A stretch of 64,000 bases of DNA from Flavobacterium xanthum (GTDB taxonomy: Bacteria; Bacteroidota; Bacteroidia; Flavobacteriales; Flavobacteriaceae), in contig NZ_FRBU01000002.1 of assembly GCF_900142695.1 (NCBI RefSeq), positions 94,008-158,007 on the forward strand. Direction: 5' to 3'. Position 1 is the stretch's first letter; each line of letters opens with the position of its first letter. Shown here one piece after another: positions 54,019-63,208 of the stretch. The notes under the pieces are model-generated. The model worked only from the letters and a program-made list of their open reading frames with translations. It did no database searches and was not told the origin of the DNA. The position numbers were made by a program, and so were the translations under genes.

Positions 54019-56427
54019 ATGATAAAAGAAAAAACCAATACTGCATTGACATTTGAAGATTTCAAAATCGAAGTTTTAAAGGACTACACCACAGCCATAA
54101 TAAGCAGAGAATGCAGCCTTTTAGGACGCAAGGAAGTATTGACTGGAAAAGCTAAGTTTGGTATCTTTGGAGATGGAAAAGAAGTGCCACAATTAGCCAT
54201 GGCTAAAGCATTTCAAAATGGAGATTTCCGCTCTGGCTACTATCGCGATCAAACTTTTATGATGGCGATTGGCGAATTAACGATACAACAATTTTTTGCA
54301 GGTTTGTATGGACATACTGATATTGAACAAGAGCCTATGTCAGCAGGAAGACAAATGGGAGGCCACTTTGCTACCCATAGTTTAAATGAAGATGGTTCTT
54401 GGAAAGACTTAACAAAACAAAAAAATTCAAGTGCTGATATTTCTCCTACAGCTGGGCAAATGCCCAGGTTATTAGGACTGGCTCAAGCATCAAAAATATA
54501 CAGACAGGTAGCTGGAATTCCAAATGCTGCTAATTTTTCTAACGAAGGAAATGAGATAGCGTGGGGAACCATTGGAAATGCAAGTACGTCCGAAGGGTTG
54601 TTCTTTGAAACTATTAATGCCGCAGGGGTTTTACAAGTTCCTATGGTTATGAGTGTTTGGGATGATGAATACGGAATTTCTGTACATGCAAAACACCAAA
54701 CGACAAAAGAAAACATATCCGAAATTTTAAAAGGATACCAAAAGGAACACGACACTAATGGATATGAAATCCTGAGAGTCAAAGGTTGGGATTATGCTGA
54801 CTTAATTGCCACGTATGAGAAAGCTGCCGATATAGCTCGAAAAAATCACGTTCCTGTTTTGATCCATGTTAATGAATTGACGCAACCACAGGGACATTCT
54901 AGTTCTGGTTCTCATGAACGTTACAAAGATGCTGATCGCTTGGCTTGGGAAAGAGACTTTGATTGTGTTCGTCAAATGAAATTATGGATGATTGCTATAA
55001 ATATAGCTTCTCCAGAAGAAATTGAAGCAATTGATGCACAAGCAAAAAAAGAGGTTTTAGAAGGTAAAAAAGCCGCTTGGAATGCATTTATAGAACCTAT
55101 TGCTGAAGAGCAAAAAGAGTTGGTTTCACTATTACAGACAATTGCAGAAACCAGCAAAAACAAAGATGCCATCTTGAAATTCTCTTCTGATCTAAGTAGC
55201 ATTAAATCTCCTATAAAAAAGGAAATTCTAGTAACCGCACGTAAAGTATTGCGTTTAGTACTTAATGAAAATGGCAAAGAAGTACTTTCAGAATGGATTA
55301 TAGCCTATACCGCAAAAACACAAAAGAATTTTAGCAGTAACTTATTCTCAGAAACAGATTTAAATGTATTTTCTGTCGACAAAGTCCTGCCAGTTTACGC
55401 TGAAGATGCTAAGGAAGATACCGATGGACGCATGATTTTACGCGATAATTTTGACGCTATATTTACCAAATATCCAGAGGCTTTAATCTTTGGGGAAGAT
55501 GCAGGAACTATTGGTGATGTAAATCAAGGGCTGGAAGGAATGCAGGAAAAATATGGTGAATTGCGTGTTGCTGATGTTGGAATTCGAGAAGCTACCATCT
55601 TGGGTCAAGGAATAGGAATGGCACTTAGGGGCTTACGTCCTATAGCCGAAATTCAATATTTAGATTATTTATTATATGCAATCCAAATCATGAGTGATGA
55701 TTTGGCTACCTTACGATACAGAACGGTCGGGAAACAAAAAGCACCCTTAATTATACGTACTCGCGGTCATCGTTTAGAAGGTATTTGGCACTCAGGATCT
55801 CCTATGGGTATGATTATAAATGCTATCAGAGGAATCCACGTTTTGGTTCCCAGAAACATGACACAAGCAGCTGGTTTTTATAACAGTTTGTTAGAATGCG
55901 ACGAACCCGCGCTGGTTATTGAATGCTTGAATGGCTATCGATTGAAAGAAAAAATGCCTTTAAATTATGGCGAATTCAAAACCCCGATTGGTGTGGTGGA
56001 AACTTTGAAAGAAGGATCAGATATCACACTGGTTTCATACGGATCTACTTTGCGATTAATACAACAAGCGGCAAAAGAATTGCTTGAGGTAGGTATTGAT
56101 TGCGAAATTATTGATTTACAGTCTTTACTTCCTTTTGATACAAAGCAAGACGTAGTAAAAAGTATTGCCAAAACAAATCGCTTGCTGGTAATCGATGAAG
56201 ATGTTCCTGGTGGAGCATCAGCTTACATTTTGCAACAAATTATTGAACATCAAGATGGGTACAACTATTTAGACAGTAAACCTCAAACGCTCACAGCTAA
56301 AGCACACCGCCCAGCTTATGGCACAGATGGAGATTATTTCTCTAAACCCTCTTCAGAAGATATTTTTGAAAAAGTGTATCATATGATGAATGAAGTGAAT
56401 CCTTCTAAATATCCAAGTTTGTATTAA
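54019..56427 (+). CDS. 2-oxoacid dehydrogenase E1, alpha-beta fusion (branched-chain type)
   Basis: The 802-residue enzyme unites E1-alpha (about 1-440) and E1-beta (about 470-802). It oxidatively decarboxylates branched-chain 2-oxoacids (or pyruvate) with TPP before transfer to a lipoyl E2. E1-alpha shows YYRDQTFMMAIGE, the TPP site GTIGNASTSEGLFFE near 190, and the phosphorylation-loop-like QGHSSSGSHERYKD near 295. E1-beta shows GEDAGTIGDVNQGLEG near 493, RVADVGIREATILGQGIGMA, and EGIWHSGSPMG near 595. Flavobacteria commonly have this fusion. The E2 and E3 genes are not in the window. Confidence 0.93.
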   Translation: MIKEKTNTALTFEDFKIEVLKDYTTAIISRECSLLGRKEVLTGKAKFGIFGDGKEVPQLAMAKAFQNGDFRSGYYRDQTFMMAIGELTIQQFFAGLYGHTDIEQEPMSAGRQMGGHFATHSLNEDGSWKDLTKQKNSSADISPTAGQMPRLLGLAQASKIYRQVAGIPNAANFSNEGNEIAWGTIGNASTSEGLFFETINAAGVLQVPMVMSVWDDEYGISVHAKHQTTKENISEILKGYQKEHDTNGYEILRVKGWDYADLIATYEKAADIARKNHVPVLIHVNELTQPQGHSSSGSHERYKDADRLAWERDFDCVRQMKLWMIAINIASPEEIEAIDAQAKKEVLEGKKAAWNAFIEPIAEEQKELVSLLQTIAETSKNKDAILKFSSDLSSIKSPIKKEILVTARKVLRLVLNENGKEVLSEWIIAYTAKTQKNFSSNLFSETDLNVFSVDKVLPVYAEDAKEDTDGRMILRDNFDAIFTKYPEALIFGEDAGTIGDVNQGLEGMQEKYGELRVADVGIREATILGQGIGMALRGLRPIAEIQYLDYLLYAIQIMSDDLATLRYRTVGKQKAPLIIRTRGHRLEGIWHSGSPMGMIINAIRGIHVLVPRNMTQAAGFYNSLLECDEPALVIECLNGYRLKEKMPLNYGEFKTPIGVVETLKEGSDITLVSYGSTLRLIQQAAKELLEVGIDCEIIDLQSLLPFDTKQDVVKSIAKTNRLLVIDEDVPGGASAYILQQIIEHQDGYNYLDSKPQTLTAKAHRPAYGTDGDYFSKPSSEDIFEKVYHMMNEVNPSKYPSLY

Positions 56428-56448
56428 AACTTAAGTATTATCTATACT

Positions 56449-56480
56449 AATCCTAATCGGTAACGGTTAGGATTTTTTTT
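56449..56480 (+). terminator. Terminator after the E1 gene
   Basis: AATCCTAATCG and the complementary CGGTTAGGATT form a stem with a three- to four-base loop followed by eight T. Confidence 0.88.
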
Positions 56481-56590
56481 TCAATATAATTTAAAAACAA
56501 CGTTCTACTACATTACGGCGGTGAACAAAAGTTAAACTATATAAATCTAAAAACTAAAATCACTACTTTTAATTTCTAAAAATTACGATT

Positions 56591-56884
56591 ATGGAAAAAT
56601 ATGCTTTATTAGCACGATTAGAAGCTAAGCCTGGAAAAGAAGAAGAAGTTGCCGCATTTTTAAAAAGCGCATTACCGTTGGCATTAGATGAACCAGATAC
56701 CGTAAACTGGTATGGATGGCAAATAGGCGCCTCCACGTTTGGAATTTTTGATACTTTTGAAACTGAGGAAGGTCGAAAAGCGCACCTTGCCGGAAAAATT
56801 GCAGCAGCTCTAATGGCGAATGCCGGCGAATTATTGTCTAAAGATCCCGTTATTGAATTTGTTGATTTATTAGCGGTAAAATAA
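56591..56884 (+). CDS. ABM-domain (YgiN-like) monooxygenase-type protein
   Basis: The 97-residue protein has the dimeric ferredoxin-like fold of antibiotic biosynthesis monooxygenases: N-terminal ALLARLEAKPGKEEEVAAFLK, a middle WYGWQIGASTFGIFDTFETEEGR, and the helix AHLAGKIAAALMANAGELL. Relatives oxidise quinols or other aromatics without cofactor, or serve as signal domains. No pathway context is visible. It is a single-gene unit. Confidence 0.88.
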   Translation: MEKYALLARLEAKPGKEEEVAAFLKSALPLALDEPDTVNWYGWQIGASTFGIFDTFETEEGRKAHLAGKIAAALMANAGELLSKDPVIEFVDLLAVK

Positions 56885-57055
56885 TAGCAGTCTAAGGTAA
56901 AACTGCTAAACAATGAATTAAGCTAAACTCAAACTCATCTATTTTTTTTGGGAAATGTAAATGTGCTAATGTAAATTAAAAGTTATAATGCCAGCGTAAA
57001 ATTTTTATGTTGGCATTTTTTAATTAAATTTAGTGTTTTATAAAATTAACAGTAA

Positions 57056-57733
57056 ATGAAATCATTAGAAACCATCTTACGAGACCAAGAAAACGTTAAA
57101 GTAATAGATGCAAAAATTGAATATAAACAGTATATTCCCTTGGATTTATCCATCACAAATGAAGCTTTTAAATCACTTAAAATTGATAATGCACTAGATT
57201 TTGAAGATTATATCGAAAATTACTTAGCTGAAAATAATGCAAAAGTAGCTTATGGAGGGTACAATGAAATTAGAAGCCTGTATAAAAGAAGTGAAATTTT
57301 TAATGACACAAACACGGAAGAGCGAAACATCCACATTGGTTTAGATTTATGGATTAAAGCAGGAACTCCCGTTTTGGCAGCCGTTAATGGTTTTGTTCAT
57401 AGCTTTAATTATAATACGGGCGTAGGTGATTATGGTCCAACCATAATTTTAGAACATAAAATAGAAGAACAAAAATTTTATACTTTGTATGGTCATTTAT
57501 CTTTAGAAAGTATCAGTGACATTACAATTGGAGATTTTTATGAAAAAGGGCAGCAATTAGCCACTTTGGGCGATGCATCCGTAAATGGTGATTATGCACC
57601 CCATTTGCATTTTCAAATTATAAAAGAAATCACAAGTAGTTTTGGAGATTATCCTGGTGTTTGCAGTAAAAAGAATCTGACTCACTATTTAGAAAACTGT
57701 CCTGATCCCAATATCTTATTAAAAATTAAATAA
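57056..57733 (+). CDS. M23-type peptidase without signal peptide
   Basis: The 225-residue protein contains a lysostaphin-like (LytM) domain. The zinc ligands are H93 and D97 (NIHIGLDLWI), and H183/H185 (APHLHFQII), with the further YGHLS motif near 146. In M23 enzymes these residues cut glycyl or D-Ala-mDAP links of peptidoglycan. There is no signal peptide or membrane helix, which is unusual for a cell-wall enzyme; a cytoplasmic domain or unusual export is implied. The lipoprotein gene follows after three bases, so the two are an operon. Confidence 0.85.
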   Translation: MKSLETILRDQENVKVIDAKIEYKQYIPLDLSITNEAFKSLKIDNALDFEDYIENYLAENNAKVAYGGYNEIRSLYKRSEIFNDTNTEERNIHIGLDLWIKAGTPVLAAVNGFVHSFNYNTGVGDYGPTIILEHKIEEQKFYTLYGHLSLESISDITIGDFYEKGQQLATLGDASVNGDYAPHLHFQIIKEITSSFGDYPGVCSKKNLTHYLENCPDPNILLKIK

Positions 57734-57736
57734 ATC

Positions 57737-58213
57737 ATGAAAAAATTAATTCTAGTCTTAAGTATCCTTTTACTCATTGGATGTAAATCAAAAAAAGTGG
57801 TTGCCATACCTGAGCCTGAAGTAGTAAAAACCGTAAAGTTGAGTTTGTCAGAAGTTAGTGGAAGCCAAAAAAGTAAAGCTTATGAATTGGGAAAAAGAGT
57901 ATTGATGACTTGCAATACATCTAAATTCAAACCATTTACACTTAGTGAAGCTACTCCATCGGTCATTAAAAACACGACCGAGGCAAGATTAACAAAAACA
58001 TGTACTCGCTTTCGTCAATATTACGGTACTTTTATTGATCTCGAATTAATTGAAGCTTTTAAAAATAACTTTGATCAATCTGTCGTTTTTCGCTATAAAG
58101 CGTCGTATTCAAAAAAAGTTGCTAACAAGGAGCTTCGGGTTACCATGGACGCAGAAAATAAAGTATCCTCCATAAAGTCGCTGGATTGGGTAAATGCGTT
58201 TCCTATGAATTAA
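57737..58213 (+). CDS. Small lipoprotein of unknown function
   Basis: The 158-residue product has a lipoprotein signal (MKKLILVLSILLLIGC). The mature part is helical at first (KSKAYELGKRVLMTCNTSKF), then has two Cys (in LMTCNTSKF and KTCTRFRQ) and a mixed alpha/beta C-terminal half with RVTMDAENKVSSIKS. I do not recognise a family. It is three bases behind the M23-type gene and is probably co-expressed, perhaps an envelope partner of it. Confidence 0.65.
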   Translation: MKKLILVLSILLLIGCKSKKVVAIPEPEVVKTVKLSLSEVSGSQKSKAYELGKRVLMTCNTSKFKPFTLSEATPSVIKNTTEARLTKTCTRFRQYYGTFIDLELIEAFKNNFDQSVVFRYKASYSKKVANKELRVTMDAENKVSSIKSLDWVNAFPMN

Positions 58214-59042
58214 TAGGAAAAGCAATTTTCTCTTTTGTATCCAATTTTACCGTTTAAAAGTAGGTATTTGTAAATGCTATTGTTTGGAAAACTGTGGCTA
58301 TTTACCTCGGATTTTGATTGTATGTATAGCTACAGTCTATAATCTGCAGCATAATTTATTTATTTTCTGACCTTCGATTAATTCATTTTAATCCATCACC
58401 AAATTTTTTAAACTTTCAATCCAAAGAAGTGCAATGCTAATTTAATACTTGCCGTTTCTTTGGATTATGCCTTTGGAAAATTAGTCACTATTCGCATCTA
58501 ATTGTAATGGTCAAAAACTGTCTACTAAAAATAAATTTAATTAAAGGTTAAATAGTGATTCTCATTTTTAGAATACAATTGGCCTCACAAAAACAAAGTG
58601 ATAATTTAACAAGTATTTTATATAATTATATAACAAAAATAAATTTTGAGACTCTAAATTTAGAAATTAAATAAAACACCTCTAAATCAAGTAATAACAA
58701 AACGATGTCCTTAAGAATTAAATCAGTAGCTAAAGTCGAACTAATTTTAACGCCAGTAAAAAACAGCTTCAAGTATTGAACCCAAGACTATACTGCAAAA
58801 AGCAAGTAATTGTGTTCACTAAATTGAAATGACTGATACATTAGTTGCCTTATAAAAAAAGGCAGTAAAGACCAACCGTTTATCTGACTAATTTTATATC
58901 AAAGCGGGTCTTCCTTTGATTATTTGTTCGAATTTAAGGAGTTATTCTTGATTGCGAATTATGTTATAACCTATTTGTAAAATTTTATAATGTATCTTTA
59001 TTCCGAAAAGTTACATTTGTGCAAACTGTAAATTGAAAATAT
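58214..59042. other. 829-base stretch without a clear gene
   Basis: I find no gene longer than about 25 codons with a credible start. An 11-base inverted repeat (AATCCAAAGAA at 58418-58428, TTCTTTGGATT at 58456-58466) stands alone. The promoter box for the next gene is at 59012-59019. Confidence 0.5.
59012..59019 (+). promoter_or_regulatory. Promoter -7 box for the AraC-kinase operon
   Basis: TACATTTG fits TAnnTTTG, 24 bases before the TTG start of the AraC-type gene. Confidence 0.5.
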
Positions 59043-59618
59043 TTGAAACTATACATAAAATACATGGTAAGCAACCGCTGCAAAATGGCGGTAAAAGAAG
59101 AATTAAAAAAGCTTAAACTTCACTACATGGTTGTTGATTTAGGAGAAGTAGAAATTATGGAAAATATTTCTATGGATCAAAGACAACTATTGAAAGCGGC
59201 ACTTTTAGATTCAGGGCTTGAATTGATGGATGATAAAAAATCCATGTTGATAGAGAAAATAAAGAATGTAATTATCGAGATGGTTCATCACTCTACTGAA
59301 CCCATAAAAGTCAATTTTTCGGACTATTTAAGTCAAAAATTGAGTCACGACTATACTTACCTATCCAACTTGTTTTCAGAGGTTCAGGGAACTACAATAG
59401 AACAATTTATAATTTCCCATAAAACGGAACGTATAAAAGAGTTAATTATCTATGGTGAATTAAATATCACTGAAATTGCATGGAAAATGAATTATAGCAG
59501 TGTAGCTCATTTATCTAGTCAGTTTAAAAAAGTAACTGGCCTATCCCCTTCTCATTTTAAACAGTTGAAAGATAAAAGACGGAATCCAATTGAGGAAATT
59601 GGAAATGTAAATGACTAA
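59043..59618 (+). CDS. AraC-family regulator with HMA-like N-terminal domain
   Basis: The start is taken as TTG 59043 because it supplies the first beta strand (KLYIKYM); the first ATG (59064) would remove it. The 191-residue product has an N-terminal HMA/ferredoxin-like domain (KYMVSNRCKMAVKEELKKL, VDLGEVEIM, LLDSGLELMDD) and a C-terminal AraC helix-turn-helix pair (LSHDYTYLSNLFSEVQG, NITEIAWKMNYSSVAHLSSQF). In relatives the metal loop is MVCxRC; here the first Cys is Ser (MVSNRC), so canonical metal binding is doubtful. It abuts the hybrid kinase gene without gap. Confidence 0.88.
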   Translation: MKLYIKYMVSNRCKMAVKEELKKLKLHYMVVDLGEVEIMENISMDQRQLLKAALLDSGLELMDDKKSMLIEKIKNVIIEMVHHSTEPIKVNFSDYLSQKLSHDYTYLSNLFSEVQGTTIEQFIISHKTERIKELIIYGELNITEIAWKMNYSSVAHLSSQFKKVTGLSPSHFKQLKDKRRNPIEEIGNVND

Positions 59619-62600
59619 ATGAAAAGTATCAGTATGCTCAATTCCCCCGATTCAATTGAAACCAGTGTAGGTTCCTTTGTTACTATTAGTGCCGAAGGAA
59701 AAATCACTGATATTAATGAAGCGTCAATAAAAAACATAGGAATTGCAAGAGATGTAGTGATAGGAACTAATTTCTCTGATCATTTTACAGAGAAGCAGGA
59801 AGTAAAGAACAGATGGCAACACGTTTTTGAAAAAGGGTTTATTGACGACTATTCGTTAACGGTAAAGCACCAAAACGGCAAATTAACGGATGTGGTCTAC
59901 AATGCATCCATATATGAAGATTCTGAAGGAGTTATCCATGGTTTTTTTACCGAAGCAACAAACAGTACCGCTCAAAAATTAGCAGCACAATATTCAAAAA
60001 GTTTAATTGAAGCCAGTCTTGACCCTCTAATTACGATAAATAGAGAAGGAAAGATCACGGATATGAATGAAGCATTAGTTCATATTACTGGTGTTAGTCG
60101 AAACGAACTTACTGGTGCTAATTTCTTCGATTATTTCACAGACAAGCACAAAGCACAAAAAGTATATCAACAAGTTTTTCAAAACAATGCCATAGAAGAT
60201 TACCCTTTAACGCTTCGGCATAAGGACGGCAAATTAACTGACGTACTTTTCAATGGCTCTGTTTATAAAGACAATCTTGGCAAGGTCCAAGGTGTTGTTA
60301 TCGTGGCGCGAAATACAGGCGGACAAAAATGGGCTTTGGATTTACAAAATGCTAATAAAGAACTGGCGTATCAAAATGATGAAAAGGAAAAGAGAGCGGC
60401 AGAGTTAGTTATAGCAAATCAAGAATTGGCATTTCAAAATGAGGAGAAAGAGAAAAGGGCTAACGAATTAATTATTGCCAATAAAGAACTTCTTTTTCAA
60501 AACCAAGAAAAGGAAAAAAGAGCCTCAGAACTAGTGATAGCTAACAAAGAATTAGCATTTCAGAATGATGAAAAAGAGAAACGTGCTGCTGAATTAGTGA
60601 TAGCTAATAAAGAACTGGCGTTTCAAAATAACGAAAAGGAGAAAAGAGCTGACGAATTAATCATTGCTAATGAAGAACTTATTTTTCAAAATTTAGAAAA
60701 GGAAAAAAGAGCTGCTGAATTAGTGATTGCCAACAAAGAATTGGCGTTTCAAAATGATGAAAAAGAGAAAAGAGCCAACGAATTAATTATTGCCAATAAA
60801 GAACTTATTTTTCAAAACCAAGAAAAAGAAAAAAGGGAAATTGTTAATAAAGAGCTTAAAGAACTTAACTACACTACAAAATTAGATTCTCAATATACAC
60901 TTAGTTTAATTGAAGCCAGTCGGGATCCTTTGGTTACCATAAATACAAAAGGTAAGATTACGGACATGAATGAGGCCTTAGTAAACAGTACTGGGAAAAC
61001 GCGCGAAGAACTCACAGGTTCTGATTTTTTCGATTATTTTACAGAACAACAAAAAGCGCGTGAAGTGTACCAGGAAGTATTTGAAAAAGGCTGTGTTGCT
61101 GATTCACCACTTACACTGCGTCATAAGGACGGCAAATTGACTGATGTCTTGTTTAACGGTTCCGTTTATAAAAACGAAGTAGGAAATGTACAAGGCGTCG
61201 TGATTGTTGCCAGAGATATTACAGATCAAAAAAGAATTGCTACCGAATTGATTGAAGCTAGAGTTTTTGCAGAACTTGCCACAGAAATTGCAGAAGAAGC
61301 TAAAAGACGTGCAGAAAGGGCCACTATTATAGCTGAAAATGCGGTAAAAGCAAAACAACAATTTTTGTCGAATATGAGTCATGAAATTCGTACCCCGATG
61401 AATGCGATTATTGGTTTTACCAAAGTGGTACTGAAAACAGATCTGACGCTGAAACAAAAAGAATATTTAGATGCTATCAAAATGAGTGGAGATGCATTAA
61501 TCGTACTCATAAACGACATATTAGACTTAGCAAAAGTTGATTCCGGTAAAATGACATTTGAAAAAACCCCTTTCAAATTGAATTCTTCGGTAGCTGCCAT
61601 GCTGCATCTGTTTGAACCTAAAATTCAAGAAAAAAATTTAAAATTAATTAAAGAATACGATCCTAAAATTCCGCAAGTTCTAATTGGTGACCCAGTTCGT
61701 TTGCATCAAATAATTTTAAATTTAGTTAGTAACGCAGTCAAGTTTACATCCAAAGGAAAAATTACCGTAAGCGTCAATTTAATACATGAAGATGTTGATA
61801 CAGTAATTATTGAATTTGCTGTCACGGATACCGGTATCGGAATACCAGAAGACAGAATCGGAAAAATATTTGAAAATTTCCAACAAGCATCCAGCCGAAC
61901 TTCAAGGTTGTATGGAGGAACAGGATTAGGTTTAGCCATTGTCAAACAACTCATAGAAACACAAGGAGGAACTATTCGTGTCCGGAGTGTGGTAGGTAAA
62001 GGTTCTACATTTAGTTTTACATTAAGTTTTCAAAAGACAAATTCTGATGCTGAAATGGGAAATGAGTTTATTGAATTGGATACCGAAATAAAAAACATAA
62101 AAATTTTAGTTGTTGAAGATATTCCATTGAATCAATTGCTAATGAAAACACTTCTTGATGATTTTGGATTTGAGCGTGACATTGCCGAAAACGGTAAAAT
62201 AGCAATCGAAAAATTAAAAGATAAGGAATATGATGTCATTTTAATGGACTTGCAAATGCCAGAAATGAACGGATTTGAAACAACAGAATACATTCGAAAT
62301 ATACTGAAATCAAAAATACCAATTATTGCTTTAACAGCAGATGTGACTACAGTAGATTTAGCTAAATGTAAAGCAGTGGGAATGAATGACTATCTTGCAA
62401 AACCCGTGGATGACCGCCTGCTATACAGTAAGATAATTGGACTCTTAAAAAAAAACATTCCTAGTGCCATAAATATTGAACGTGTGAAAGAAGAAGAAGT
62501 TATAGTAAAAAAAGTAAAGTGCATTAATCTGACGTATTTGAAACAAAGAACAAAATCAAATCCCGTTTTAATGGAAGAAATGATCAAACTCTATTTAACC

Positions 62601-62876
62601 CAAACACCAGCTATAATAAAAACAATCAAAGAAAGTTTAGCTAACAAAAATTGGAATTTAGTAAGCGCTGCGGCACATAAAATGATTCCGTCCTTTGCAA
62701 TAGTGGGAATAAGTCCTGTTTTTGAAAACATAGCAAAAGAAATTCAGGAGATAACAACAGCACCAGAAAACATAGAAGAAATTAAAGCTTTAGTTCAACA
62801 ACTTGAAGAAGTTTGTGAGCAAGCGTGTAGTGAATTAGAAGAAGAATTAAACATAATTAAAAATACCATAAAATGA
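59619..62876 (+). CDS. Hybrid histidine kinase with PAS domains and tandem coiled-coil repeats
   Basis: The 1085-residue cytoplasmic protein has PAS 1 (about 17-115), PAS 2 (about 127-235), seven 21-residue coiled-coil repeats (255-401), and PAS 3 (about 425-535). Then follow HisKA with H588 (SNMSHEIRTPMNAI), the ATPase domain (NLVSNAVKFTSKG, DTGIGIP, GTGLGLAIVKQL), a receiver with D877 (VILMDLQMPEMNG), and an HPt domain with H1020 (SAAAHKMIPSF). PAS 2 and PAS 3 are near-copies (LTLRHKDGKLTDVLFNGSVYK shared in part). It starts at the stop of the AraC gene and overlaps the receiver gene, so three genes form one phosphorelay unit. Confidence 0.93.
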   Translation: MKSISMLNSPDSIETSVGSFVTISAEGKITDINEASIKNIGIARDVVIGTNFSDHFTEKQEVKNRWQHVFEKGFIDDYSLTVKHQNGKLTDVVYNASIYEDSEGVIHGFFTEATNSTAQKLAAQYSKSLIEASLDPLITINREGKITDMNEALVHITGVSRNELTGANFFDYFTDKHKAQKVYQQVFQNNAIEDYPLTLRHKDGKLTDVLFNGSVYKDNLGKVQGVVIVARNTGGQKWALDLQNANKELAYQNDEKEKRAAELVIANQELAFQNEEKEKRANELIIANKELLFQNQEKEKRASELVIANKELAFQNDEKEKRAAELVIANKELAFQNNEKEKRADELIIANEELIFQNLEKEKRAAELVIANKELAFQNDEKEKRANELIIANKELIFQNQEKEKREIVNKELKELNYTTKLDSQYTLSLIEASRDPLVTINTKGKITDMNEALVNSTGKTREELTGSDFFDYFTEQQKAREVYQEVFEKGCVADSPLTLRHKDGKLTDVLFNGSVYKNEVGNVQGVVIVARDITDQKRIATELIEARVFAELATEIAEEAKRRAERATIIAENAVKAKQQFLSNMSHEIRTPMNAIIGFTKVVLKTDLTLKQKEYLDAIKMSGDALIVLINDILDLAKVDSGKMTFEKTPFKLNSSVAAMLHLFEPKIQEKNLKLIKEYDPKIPQVLIGDPVRLHQIILNLVSNAVKFTSKGKITVSVNLIHEDVDTVIIEFAVTDTGIGIPEDRIGKIFENFQQASSRTSRLYGGTGLGLAIVKQLIETQGGTIRVRSVVGKGSTFSFTLSFQKTNSDAEMGNEFIELDTEIKNIKILVVEDIPLNQLLMKTLLDDFGFERDIAENGKIAIEKLKDKEYDVILMDLQMPEMNGFETTEYIRNILKSKIPIIALTADVTTVDLAKCKAVGMNDYLAKPVDDRLLYSKIIGLLKKNIPSAINIERVKEEEVIVKKVKCINLTYLKQRTKSNPVLMEEMIKLYLTQTPAIIKTIKESLANKNWNLVSAAAHKMIPSFAIVGISPVFENIAKEIQEITTAPENIEEIKALVQQLEEVCEQACSELEEELNIIKNTIK
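60381..60821 (+). repeat. Seven 63-base coding repeats (21-residue coiled coil)
   Basis: Seven units of 63 bases encode EKEKRAxELxIANKEL-xFQNx in tandem without gaps (residues 255-401 of the hybrid kinase), with two variant forms, AAELVIANKELAF and ANELIIANKELIF. Partial units flank the array. Confidence 0.92.
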
Positions 62877-63208
62877 ACGACAATAAGAAAGTAAAAATAT
62901 TTCTAGTAGATGATGATGTCCTATTTTTAAAATCTTTAGAAATTGAATTTTTAGAAAATGCTGATTTTATAGTAGAAACGTATCCTACAGGAGAACTTTG
63001 CATTGCAAACTTATCACACAATCCGGATGTAGTAATATTAGATTATCAGCTAGATGGTATTGTAGAAAATGCGATGAACGGTCTTGAAACTTTAGATAAA
63101 GTTAAAACTTATAATCCAGAAATCCCTGTGGTTATGCTTTCATCCCAAGATAAAATTGAAGTGGCTATTAACTGCATGCACCACAAGGCATTTGATTATG
63201 TAGCTTGA
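62873..63208 (+). pseudogene. Receiver-domain protein, 3' end lost at the IS30 junction
   Basis: The 111-residue product overlaps the hybrid kinase gene by four bases (ATGA). It is a CheY-like receiver: acidic residues LVDDD near 11-15, phospho-acceptor D57 (VVILDYQLDG), and the Ser/Thr position in VVMLSSQDKI. It stops directly after AFDYVA, before the conserved Lys that normally follows (xxVxK), and lacks helix alpha-5. Because an IS30-type transposase begins 146 bases on and the sequence past AFDYV resembles no receiver, truncation by insertion is the simplest reading. It may still be expressed but would not signal normally. Confidence 0.82.

Noticed and set aside
58704..58778. 24-codon plus-strand frame (MSLRIKSVAKVELI...)
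   Set aside because: Too short and isolated, with no supporting promoter, homology or conserved features.
60381..60821. Regular 63-base repeats considered as a CRISPR or satellite array
   Set aside because: The units are contiguous, lack spacers and are in frame within an intact kinase gene.
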